Below are positions 1-5,772 of a stretch of DNA of 12,301 nucleotides, piece after piece. The stretch's first letter is position 1. Each line of letters starts with the position of its first letter. Made by a program: the position numbers and the translations under genes. This DNA comes from JAKQHY01 sp034429475 (lineage in GTDB: Bacteria; Chloroflexota; Anaerolineae; B4-G1; SLSP01), in NCBI GenBank assembly GCA_034429475.1, contig DAOUGD010000293.1, forward strand, positions 1 to 12,301, read 5' to 3'. Below the pieces are notes generated by a model. That model had not been told where the DNA came from and ran no database searches. It saw nothing but the letters and a program-made list of their open reading frames with translations.

Positions 1-22
1 CAGACGAGTGCTCTTCCGATCT
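1..22 (+). other. Illumina TruSeq read-2 adapter remnant
   Basis: Bases 1-22 match the last 22 bases of the TruSeq read-2 primer, including its typical end GCTCTTCCGATCT, with a single difference at base 7 (A where the adapter has T). This is synthetic sequence left on the contig end. Genomic sequence begins at about base 23. Confidence 0.93.
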
Positions 23-23
23 C

Positions 24-1583
24 GCCACGCCTACCCCCCTCCCCACCATCGTCATCCCGATGCTCACGCCCACCATTACGCCCACGGCCACGCTGGAGCC
101 CTATACCGTGTGGCATCTGCCCGACCGCGTCATCCCGGAGCCGTTCGGGGTGAACATCCACTTCACCCGCGCCGGCGCGCAAGAGTTGGACTACCTGGCG
201 CGCGGCGGCTTCCGCTGGGTGCGGATGGATTTCCATTGGCACGTCGTCGAGACGGAGTTGGGGAAGTACAACTTCTCCGATTACGACGTCCTGGTCGCCT
301 CGATGGCGCAGCGCGGCATCCGCATCATCTTCATCCTGGATTACGGCAATTCGCTGTACGATCACGGCTATCCGCCGACCTCGCCGGGCGGACGGGCGGC
401 GTTTGCCCGTTTCGCGGCGGCGGCAGCGGCGCGCTATCGGGATCGCGGCGTCATCTGGGAGATTTGGAACGAGCCGAACCTCGACCACTTCTGGACGCCC
501 AAAGCCAACGCGGCGGACTACGGCGCGCTCGCGCTCCTCACCGCGTCCGCCATCCGCCGCGCCGACCCCGGCGCGCTCATCGTCGCCCCCGCGCTCTCCG
601 GCTACGAATGGGCGTTCTGGGAGACGGTGGGGCGGATGGGGCTGTTTCAGCATTTGGACGCCATCACCGTCCACTCCTACGGCGTCTACAGCCCGGAGGA
701 GATTTTAGGGCCGTACCTGATGCTGCGCGCCCTGGTGGATCGCCACACTCCCCGCTGGTCGCTGCCCATCTTTTCCGGCGAGTGGGGCTTCTCCACCACG
801 CGGGGCGGGATGAGCGAGGGGCAGCAGGCGCAATACCTGACGCGGCAATGGCTTTTCAACCTCGCGCACGACATCAACCTGAACATCTGGTACGACTGGC
901 ACGACGACGGCCCCGACCCGCACGACCCTGAGAACAATTTTGGCATCGTGCGCCACGACTACACGGCCAAACCCGCCTATCAGGCGGCGCGCGCGCTGTG
1001 TACCACGCTGGATGGCTACCGCTTCCTGCGTCGCATCCCCCTGGAACGCGCCAACGACTATCTGCTGCTCTTCCAGAAGGACGCGCAAGTGGCGTTCGCC
1101 GTGTGGACGACCGGCGAGGCGCACACGATCATCCTGCCGATTCCCACCGACGACGTGGAAACGGTGGACATGCTAGGGGAAGTGAGTATGCTGGACAGTC
1201 AGGGGGACGGGCTGGCCGTCCCTGTGAGCCAGTCGCCGCGCTACCTCGTGTTCCGCGCCGATCAGGGCGCGGCGCCGTTGGGCGGCTGGCGGCCTGCCAA
1301 CACCGTGAACCGCTTGCGCATCGGCGAGGAAGAGAGCCTGCTCATTGTGTTCGAGAACACCGACCTCAATCCCTTGTTCGGCGAATTCTCCGTGCGGGTG
1401 AAAGGGCAAACGCGGGGGACGCTGGCGGTTTCGCTGTCCCCGGGCGAAACGCAGCCCGTCCGCGTGCCCGTGGCCCTGACCGACCTGACGGGCAACCTCC
1501 AGGCGGAAATCGTGTGGACGCCGGAGCAAGACACGGGCATGACGCCGCTGCAATCCGCGCTGGTGTGGCTGATGATTGAGTAG
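24..1583 (+). CDS. Clan GH-A glycoside hydrolase (cellulase/GH5- or GH39-like), 5' truncated
   Basis: Probably an exported enzyme that hydrolyses a beta-linked polysaccharide or glycoside; the substrate cannot be told from sequence. The frame is open to the adapter, so the true N-terminus (presumably a signal peptide) is missing and the ATG at base 60 is internal. Codons 24-110 encode a Thr/Pro-rich linker such as PTITPTATLEP, typical of surface proteins. Numbering from the Met at base 60, a TIM-barrel follows from about residue 25 to 300. The motif WEIWNEPN carries the likely acid/base Glu138, and SGEWGF carries the likely nucleophile Glu241, the NEP...E arrangement of clan GH-A. Residues 300-507 look like a beta-sandwich accessory domain. 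It ends in TAG 17 bp before the next hydrolase-like gene, suggesting co-transcription. The exact GH family is uncertain (GH5, GH39 or an unassigned GH-A group). Confidence 0.85.
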   Translation, partial: ATPTPLPTIVIPMLTPTITPTATLEPYTVWHLPDRVIPEPFGVNIHFTRAGAQELDYLARGGFRWVRMDFHWHVVETELGKYNFSDYDVLVASMAQRGIRIIFILDYGNSLYDHGYPPTSPGGRAAFARFAAAAAARYRDRGVIWEIWNEPNLDHFWTPKANAADYGALALLTASAIRRADPGALIVAPALSGYEWAFWETVGRMGLFQHLDAITVHSYGVYSPEEILGPYLMLRALVDRHTPRWSLPIFSGEWGFSTTRGGMSEGQQAQYLTRQWLFNLAHDINLNIWYDWHDDGPDPHDPENNFGIVRHDYTAKPAYQAARALCTTLDGYRFLRRIPLERANDYLLLFQKDAQVAFAVWTTGEAHTIILPIPTDDVETVDMLGEVSMLDSQGDGLAVPVSQSPRYLVFRADQGAAPLGGWRPANTVNRLRIGEEESLLIVFENTDLNPLFGEFSVRVKGQTRGTLAVSLSPGETQPVRVPVALTDLTGNLQAEIVWTPEQDTGMTPLQSALVWLMIE

Positions 1584-1584
1584 C

Positions 1585-1633
1585 GAGTGAGGAGTTAGGA
1601 ATGGCGAATGGCGAATTACGAATAGTGACTGGC
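1585..1633 (+). repeat. Heptamer tandem array, GARTNNN type, 7 units
   Basis: Seven contiguous 7-bp units begin at 1585: GAGTGAG, GAGTTAG, GAATGGC, GAATGGC, GAATTAC, GAATAGT, GACTGGC. The array starts two bases after the stop codon of the upstream gene and runs into the next one. It supplies both the Shine-Dalgarno-like AGGAG (1590-1594) and the ATG at 1601. Confidence 0.85.
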
Positions 1634-3181
1634 ACGTCGGCGGATCAGCGGATCAGCGGATCAGCGAGCTACACAACCAGTTTCCGATTTCCAATTTCCG
1701 ATTTTCAGACTCTAAAATGGGTCCTGCCGGCGTTGGGGCTGGTGGCAATGTTGTTTTTGGGGATGACGACCTTTTTGCGTGCAGAATCCCCACCGGATTT
1801 CGAGGCGCTGGCCGGGCAAATGGGGCGGGCTGAGGCGTGGTACGCCCTGAATGGCTATCCAGAGTCCAGAATCTGGAATCCAGAGTCGAGAATAGAGAAT
1901 CAGCCCGCACTTCCTATTTCCCAATCCCTAATCCCCCATCTCCCCTCCGATACTCCCTGGCCGATCACCCACACCGTCTTTATGCCCCTTGCGGCCCGAA
2001 ATTTTGCGAGGCCGCCGGTGGAGCGCCGCATCCTTTGGGTGACACGCTACGACTGGACGAGCCTCACGGCGGGGGCTGCGCCCGATGCGATAGATGCCAT
2101 CGTCGCCAACGTGGCGGGCGCGGGCTTCAACACGCTCTTCTTCCAGGTGCGGGCGGCGGGGGATGCGTACTACACGCCGGGCCTGGAGCCGTGGGCCTCC
2201 CGGTTGACGGCCGGCCCCGTTTCCGAAACGCTCGGCGTGGACCCCGGCTGGGATCCACTGGCGCGGCTGCTGGACGCAGCGCACGCCTCCGGGCTGGAAG
2301 TTCACGCCTACGTCAACGTCTACCCGGCGTGGCAGTCGCCGCCAACGCAGACCTACGGCCTGCTGTGGCCGCCGGCCGTCACACCAGCGCAGATGTTCGA
2401 CCGCTTCACCTACGGCCCGGCCAACGCGCAGCATCCCGGCGAATTCGGCCTGGGCTACACCTGGCGGCAGTACGACGACACGCCCGCGCCGATGCCGCTG
2501 GCGTGGGGGCAGTACCTCTGGGCCAGCCCCGGCGTGGACGCGGTGCAGGAGCACGTCGCGGCGGTGGTGCGCGACATCGTGACGCGCTACCCGGTGGATG
2601 GCGTCCACCTGGATTTGGTGCGCTACGCCGGGCGCGACTACTCCCACGACCCGTTCAGCGCGGCGGCGACGGAGACAATGCTGGGGCCGGCGCGCGCGCA
2701 GTGGCAGCGGGATCGGGTGACAGCGTTGGTGCGCCGCGTCGCCTCGGAGACGCACACCCTGCGTCCGGACGCGCTGGTTTCGGCGGCGGTGTGGCCGTAT
2801 TACAAGGACGATTTGGGACTGCACACCAGCTCTGGCTACGACGATTACTACCAGGATTCCAAAGGCTGGCTTGCGGGCGGCGCGCTGGATGCGATTGCGC
2901 CGATGCTCTACGGCAGCGGCGCCAGCATCCCCGACGATCTGGCGAACTGGCAGACGTTGGCGGCGGATTTCCTGGCGGATAGCGCGGGGCGGGACGTTTA
3001 TCCGGGCATCGCGGGGTACTACGACGACTTTGACGCCATCGCGCAGCGCATCGAGGCGGCGCGGGCGTTGGGCGCGCCGGGACACGCGCTCTTCTCCTAC
3101 AGCGCGCTGGACAGCCGCGGCTATTGGGATGATCTGGCGAATGGGCCGTACAGCGTATCGGCAGTTTTACCTCATAGATAA
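1601..3181 (+). CDS. Glycosyl-hydrolase-like 10 (GHL10/DUF187) family protein, membrane anchored
   Basis: 526 aa. A putative extracellular TIM-barrel hydrolase of the GHL10 family (PF02638), members of which act on glycan or peptidoglycan-like material; the reaction here is unknown. The N-terminus has a short cytoplasmic tail (1-37), one membrane helix (about 38-58, rich in Leu, Val and Ala), a spacer, then the GHL10 domain from about residue 142. Family hallmarks are ILWVTRYDW at the start, the AGFNTLFFQVR strand, and VDGVHLDLVRY at 332-342. The ATG at 1601 is preceded by AGGAG at a 6-nt spacing. An internal ATG at 1748 is possible but would cut the membrane helix. Residues 1-10, 28-36 and 86-118 are encoded by heptamer repeats, giving the 7-residue repeat PESRIWN/PESRIEN at 87-100. 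Probably co-transcribed with the upstream hydrolase. The family call is firm; the start is less so. Confidence 0.85.
   Translation: MANGELRIVTGTSADQRISGSASYTTSFRFPISDFQTLKWVLPALGLVAMLFLGMTTFLRAESPPDFEALAGQMGRAEAWYALNGYPESRIWNPESRIENQPALPISQSLIPHLPSDTPWPITHTVFMPLAARNFARPPVERRILWVTRYDWTSLTAGAAPDAIDAIVANVAGAGFNTLFFQVRAAGDAYYTPGLEPWASRLTAGPVSETLGVDPGWDPLARLLDAAHASGLEVHAYVNVYPAWQSPPTQTYGLLWPPAVTPAQMFDRFTYGPANAQHPGEFGLGYTWRQYDDTPAPMPLAWGQYLWASPGVDAVQEHVAAVVRDIVTRYPVDGVHLDLVRYAGRDYSHDPFSAAATETMLGPARAQWQRDRVTALVRRVASETHTLRPDALVSAAVWPYYKDDLGLHTSSGYDDYYQDSKGWLAGGALDAIAPMLYGSGASIPDDLANWQTLAADFLADSAGRDVYPGIAGYYDDFDAIAQRIEAARALGAPGHALFSYSALDSRGYWDDLANGPYSVSAVLPHR
1641..1664 (+). repeat. Octamer tandem repeat CGGATCAG, 3 perfect units
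   Basis: Three exact copies of CGGATCAG at 1641-1648, 1649-1656 and 1657-1664, followed by a partial CGAG. They lie inside the N-terminal coding region of the GHL10 gene, between the purine-rich and pyrimidine-rich heptamer arrays. Confidence 0.9.
1681..1708 (+). repeat. Heptamer array, TTTCCRA type, 4 units
   Basis: Four contiguous units: TTTCCGA, TTTCCAA, TTTCCGA, TTTTCAG. Pyrimidine-rich counterpart of the purine-rich array at 1585-1633. Translated as part of the tail before the membrane helix of the GHL10 protein. Confidence 0.85.
1859..1958 (+). repeat. Intragenic head-to-head heptamer arrays (CCAGART, then pyrimidine-rich)
   Basis: Six units at 1859-1900 (CCAGAGT, CCAGAAT, CTGGAAT, CCAGAGT, CGAGAAT, AGAGAAT), a 9-bp spacer, then about seven looser units from 1910 (CTTCCTA, TTTCCCA, ATCCCTA, ATCCCCC, ATCTCCC and so on). 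Both halves are translated in the linker between the membrane helix and the catalytic domain of the GHL10 protein. Three heptamers equal seven codons, which explains the 7-residue protein repeat. Confidence 0.8.
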
Positions 3182-3209
3182 ACGATTTAGAACTCATCAC
3201 GGTTTATCT
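3176..3209. terminator. Possible weak bidirectional terminator between convergent genes
   Basis: An 8-bp perfect inverted repeat, AGATAAAC (3176-3183) and GTTTATCT (3202-3209), spans the GHL10 stop codon and the 36-bp gap to the convergent sixA stop. The stem is AT-rich with an 18-nt loop and no clear T-run, so termination is only a possibility. Confidence 0.3.
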
Positions 3210-3217
3210 TCCGTGTC

Positions 3218-3712
3218 CTATTTTTCAGCTTCGGGGGGAATCCACAGGTCTACGAGTGTCCCTTCGCTGGCGTCGTGCAATCCTTTCCAGGCTTCGATGG
3301 GCAGTTCGACGTGGGCGAGGGCGGCGGTGGGCAGCAATTCCGTCTGGCCTGTGAGGACGGCTATCAGCGATTCCAGCCCCGGATTGTGTCCCACCACCAT
3401 CACGCGCTGGTAGGCATCGTCTAGTTCACGCAGGGCGGCGAGGTAGGCCGGCGGCGCGGCGGCGTAGAAATCCGCCCTGAGTACAATTTCGCCGGTGTAG
3501 CCGCAGGCGGCGGCAAACAGTTCCGCCGTCTCGTGGGCGCGCAAGGCTGTCGAGCTGAGGATGAGTTGCGGTGTCAGGGCCTTTTCCGCCAACTGGCGTC
3601 CCATCTGCGTCGCGGCGCGCTGCCCACGTTTCTTCAAAGGCCGGTCGTGGTCGGGCAGGTCGGCATCCTTCCAACTGGATTTGGCGTGGCGTAGGATCAA
3701 CAAGGTTTTCAT
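3218..3712 (-). CDS. sixA: SixA-type phosphohistidine phosphatase
   Basis: 164 aa, cytoplasmic, of the histidine phosphatase (phosphoglycerate-mutase-like) superfamily. SixA enzymes remove phosphate from phosphohistidine on signalling or phosphotransfer proteins; the target here is unknown. The N-terminal LILRHAKSSW holds the catalytic RHA with nucleophile His9. Arg58 in SSTALRAHETAE and His109 in VVGHNPGLESL complete the phosphate pocket. RPLKKRG at 24-30 is also typical. The length fits the family. The ATG at 3710-3712 is chosen because GGAG lies 8 nt upstream and the conserved core starts at once. An in-frame extension to 3787 would translate a heptamer repeat and is unlikely to be real. 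It converges on the hydrolase operon and is divergent from the aldo/keto reductase. No histidine-phosphotransfer partner is adjacent, though a histidine kinase lies 2 kb away. Confidence 0.9.
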   Translation of the reverse strand: MKTLLILRHAKSSWKDADLPDHDRPLKKRGQRAATQMGRQLAEKALTPQLILSSTALRAHETAELFAAACGYTGEIVLRADFYAAAPPAYLAALRELDDAYQRVMVVGHNPGLESLIAVLTGQTELLPTAALAHVELPIEAWKGLHDASEGTLVDLWIPPEAEK

Positions 3713-3728
3713 TGTTTTTCTCCGAAAA

Positions 3729-3826
3729 GGGTAATGGGTAATGAGAAATGAGTAACGGGAAATTGAAATCGGTAACTGGAAACTCATTACTCGTTACTCA
3801 TTTCTCATTTCTTATTTCTCATTTTC
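3729..3826. repeat. 14-unit head-to-head heptamer array with an 18-bp perfect inverted repeat
   Basis: Eight purine-rich units at 3729-3784 (GGGTAAT, GGGTAAT, GAGAAAT, GAGTAAC, GGGAAAT, TGAAATC, GGTAACT, GGAAACT) are followed without a break by six pyrimidine-rich units at 3785-3826 (CATTACT, CGTTACT, CATTTCT, CATTTCT, TATTTCT, CATTTTC). Bases 3740-3757 and 3792-3809 are exact inverted copies, 18 bp with a 34-nt loop. The array fills most of the leader of sixA, in the divergent region before the aldo/keto reductase. Confidence 0.9.
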
Positions 3827-3871
3827 TGACGATTTGGCGACAGGAAAAATGATATTTATTAAAATAATATC

Positions 3872-3899
3872 TTGTTAATTCCCGATTTTGGGGTATAAT
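3872..3899 (+). promoter_or_regulatory. Sigma70-like promoter of the aldo/keto reductase gene
   Basis: A -35 box TTGTTA (3872-3877, 4 of 6 consensus) and a perfect -10 box TATAAT (3894-3899), separated by 16 bp in an AT-rich stretch. Transcription would start near 3906, giving a leader of about 90 nt that includes a nonamer repeat. Confidence 0.65.
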
Positions 3900-3915
3900 A
3901 ATGAAAATATTTCAC

Positions 3916-3971
3916 CACAAAGGACACGAAGGACACCAGGGGTTTTCTCTGTGAACGCTGTGTTTCTGTGG
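3916..3971. repeat. Nonamer array CACRAAGGA with a pyrimidine-rich inverted half
   Basis: Three 9-bp units, CACAAAGGA, CACGAAGGA and CACCAGGGG (3916-3942), are followed by three looser units ending in TCTGTG, GCTGTG and TCTGTG at 8-9 bp spacing (to 3971). The second half resembles the reverse complement of the same kind of repeat (CACAGA). It occupies the leader of the aldo/keto reductase and stops 10 bp before its ribosome binding site. Confidence 0.7.
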
Positions 3972-3994
3972 CTATTGACGAAGGAGATGAACAG

Positions 3995-4966
3995 ATGGAA
4001 TACACGCATTTAGGTCGTACCGGGCTGAAGGTCAGCCGGTTGTGTCTGGGGACGATGAACTTCGGGCCGCAGACAACGGAGGAGGATAGCCACGTGATCA
4101 TGGATCGCGCGCTGGAACTGGGGATCAACTTCTTCGACACGGCCAACGTCTACGGGTGGCGCCCCGGCGAGGGATACACCGAGCAGATCATCGGGCGCTG
4201 GCTGGCGCAGGGTGGGGGGCGGCGCGACAAGATCGTGCTTGCCACCAAGGTCTACAACAAGATGGGCGAAGGCCCGAACGAGCGCGGCCTGTCGGCGTAT
4301 CACATCCGCAAGGCGTGCGAGGACAGCCTGCGCCGGTTGCAGACCGATCACATTGACCTGTACCAGATGCACCACATCGAGCGCAGCACGCCGTGGGAAG
4401 AAATCTGGCAGGCGATGGAGCAATTGGTGCGCGAGGGTAAGGTGCTCTACGTCGGCAGCAGCAACTTCGCCGGGTGGCACCTCGCCAAGGCGCAGGCGGC
4501 CGCCGAGAAGCGCAACTTCCTGGGGCTGGTCTCGGAGCAGAGTCTCTACAACCTGAACGACCGGATGATCGAATTGGAGGTCGTCCCCGCGTGCGCCGAC
4601 TACGGCCTGGGCCTCATCCCGTGGAGTCCGCTGGCCGGCGGGCTGCTCGGCGGCGCGTTGCAGAAGGCGGCAGAAGGCCGGCGCGCTTCGGAGCGGCTGC
4701 AAAAGGACATCGAGAAGCATCGCGCCCAGCTTGAGGCTTACGAGGGGCTGTGTCAGACGTTGGGGGAGCAGCCCGCTGACGTGGCGCTGGCCTGGCTGTT
4801 GCACAACCCGGTCGTCACCGCGCCCATCATTGGGCCGCGCACGCTGGCGCAACTTGAGGGCAGCCTGCGCGCGTTGGAACTCAAGCTGACGCCGGAGACG
4901 TTGAAGCAGCTCGATGCCATCTGGCCTGGCCCCGGTGGGGCGGCGCCGGAAGCGTATGCCTGGTAG
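3995..4966 (+). CDS. Aldo/keto reductase
   Basis: 323 aa, a cytoplasmic NAD(P)H-dependent oxidoreductase reducing aldehydes or ketones; substrate unknown. The start at 3995 is fixed by AAGGAG (3981-3986) 8 nt upstream and the family's usual opening YTHLGRTGLKVS; a GTG at 3968 is in frame but lies inside the repeat. The catalytic tetrad is visible: Asp48 and Tyr53 in FFDTANVYG, Lys85 in LATKV, His126 in DLYQMHH. The C-terminal PIIGPRTLAQLEGSLRAL is the cofactor-phosphate region, and the tail GPGGAAPEAYAW is intact. Full (beta/alpha)8 length with no truncation. It stands alone, with its own promoter before and a terminator after. Confidence 0.92.
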   Translation: MEYTHLGRTGLKVSRLCLGTMNFGPQTTEEDSHVIMDRALELGINFFDTANVYGWRPGEGYTEQIIGRWLAQGGGRRDKIVLATKVYNKMGEGPNERGLSAYHIRKACEDSLRRLQTDHIDLYQMHHIERSTPWEEIWQAMEQLVREGKVLYVGSSNFAGWHLAKAQAAAEKRNFLGLVSEQSLYNLNDRMIELEVVPACADYGLGLIPWSPLAGGLLGGALQKAAEGRRASERLQKDIEKHRAQLEAYEGLCQTLGEQPADVALAWLLHNPVVTAPIIGPRTLAQLEGSLRALELKLTPETLKQLDAIWPGPGGAAPEAYAW

Positions 4967-4980
4967 GGGTTAAGGGTCTC

Positions 4981-5007
4981 AACGGATTGAGCGGATTTTA
5001 ACGGATG
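4981..5007 (+). repeat. Nonamer repeat AACGGATTN, copy A (3 units)
   Basis: Three 9-bp units, AACGGATTG, AGCGGATTT and TAACGGATG, lie 14 bp after the aldo/keto reductase stop and just before its terminator. The same family recurs at 11163-11189, 11270-11296 (inverted) and 12025-12051. Confidence 0.75.
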
Positions 5008-5016
5008 GGCTGTTGT

Positions 5017-5053
5017 GGAAGCCGGGGGTGGTATACATCCTCGGCTTCCTTTT
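5017..5053 (+). terminator. Rho-independent terminator of the aldo/keto reductase gene
   Basis: GGAAGCCGGGG pairs with CCTCGGCTTCC (5017-5049, one G-T pair) and is followed by TTTT. It sits 50 bp after the stop codon. Confidence 0.75.
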
Positions 5054-5125
5054 GGGCAAAGTCTTATCATTTTCTGGTGGGCAGGCCCTTGTGGAGTCGA
5101 AGATGGTTGAAGTCGTGATTCTTAG

Positions 5126-5176
5126 GGGTGTTTTGCGGTGACGGGCGGAAGCCCATCACCGCAAAACACCCTTTTT
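5126..5176 (+). terminator. Strong intrinsic terminator, 16-bp stem with GGAA-capped inner stem
   Basis: The arms 5126-5141 and 5156-5171 are perfectly complementary over 16 bp. After one C/A mismatch an inner GGGC/GCCC stem closes a GGAA (GNRA-type) tetraloop. TTTTT follows at 5172-5176. It is a second terminator downstream of the aldo/keto reductase. The rest of the 4967-5319 gap holds only small weak hairpins (for example CCCCG/CGGGG at 5233-5249) and the promoter at 5279. Confidence 0.8.
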
Positions 5177-5278
5177 CCCGCGGCTTTGGCCGCAAAACTT
5201 CCTGGTATGCGTGGCCTGACGAGAATGATAAGCCCCGGCTTTTTCGGGGTGAAACTTTCTGTGTTGGGTTTTGCATTG

Positions 5279-5284
5279 TATAAT
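5279..5284 (+). promoter_or_regulatory. Candidate -10 box (TATAAT) for the Coa1/histidine kinase operon
   Basis: A consensus TATAAT lies 36 bp before the ATG at 5320. No good -35 box is seen; the 17-bp position reads TTTCTG. Transcription would start near 5291. The promoter is therefore weak or needs an activator, or the hexamer is chance. Confidence 0.4.
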
Positions 5285-5319
5285 GAGAACGACGCGGGAC
5301 AGGGCGAAAGAGAGGAAGA

Positions 5320-5739
5320 ATGGTAATGCGTATCGGAGGCTGGGGACGTTCCAGGCGTGTGTCGGGGCCTCTCGGTTGCGTGGTGGCGGGGGTGGCCTTT
5401 TCCTTTACCGTGGCCTGTGTGCTGCTTGTACTCGTCGGGGCTTTTATGACGGTGCGCTCGTCGGATGTGTTTCAGCAGGCCGTGGCCGAGTTGGAATCCA
5501 GTGAGACGGCGGCAACGGCGTTGGGCGAGCCGATGGAGGTCGGGATGTTTTTTGCCGGATCGATCAGCACTTCAGGCGACGCGGGGAGCGCCGATTTTTC
5601 GGTGCCGGTGTCCGGGCCGAAAGCTGACGGGCGGCTCTACGTCGTAGCTTTCAAAGATCGGGAGGGTTGGCATTTTACTACGTTGGAATTGGCGCTGGAA
5701 CCCTCTGGGGAACGACTCAACTTGCTGACTGGCCGTTGA
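5320..5739 (+). CDS. Small membrane protein with Coa1-type domain
   Basis: 139 aa. One N-terminal membrane helix (about 18-43) is followed by a domain of about 75 residues resembling the cytochrome oxidase assembly factor Coa1 family (PF08695). The key stretch runs from LGEPMEVGMFFAGSIS through STSGDAGSADFSVPVSGPK to LYVVAFKDREGWHFTTLEL. Bacterial members of this family are uncharacterised, so a role in respiratory complex assembly should not be assumed; no oxidase genes are nearby. GAGG (5312-5315) is 4 nt from the ATG at 5320 and 10 nt from a second ATG at 5326, and either could be the start. The stop is 33 bp before the histidine kinase on the same strand with no terminator between, so the two are probably one operon and the protein may assist the sensor. 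Confidence 0.8.
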   Translation: MVMRIGGWGRSRRVSGPLGCVVAGVAFSFTVACVLLVLVGAFMTVRSSDVFQQAVAELESSETAATALGEPMEVGMFFAGSISTSGDAGSADFSVPVSGPKADGRLYVVAFKDREGWHFTTLELALEPSGERLNLLTGR

Positions 5740-5772
5740 GCGCGGGGGCAGGCGCGAGGCAGGAGATGTAAG

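Noticed and set aside
8..931. 307-codon open frame overlapping the GH-A hydrolase, starting in the adapter
   Set aside because: Its start is synthetic sequence and its translation is Arg/Ala/Pro/His-rich low complexity. The frame used at 24-1583 has the catalytic motifs.
1928..3085. 385-codon minus-strand frame across the GHL10 gene
   Set aside because: Antisense shadow, Arg-rich, no recognisable motif and no ribosome binding site logic.
3713..3787. 25-residue N-terminal extension of SixA
   Set aside because: It would translate the heptamer array, while the conserved SixA core begins at the ATG at 3712 with a GGAG site before it.
3729..3826. CRISPR array
   Set aside because: Units are only 7 bp, contiguous, degenerate, and switch polarity; there are no spacers or cas genes. 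The same holds for the other repeat arrays.
5067..5276. 69-codon minus-strand frame in the gap before the Coa1 gene
   Set aside because: It runs through a terminator hairpin and small palindromes, lacks a convincing ribosome binding site, and resembles chance translation of noncoding sequence.
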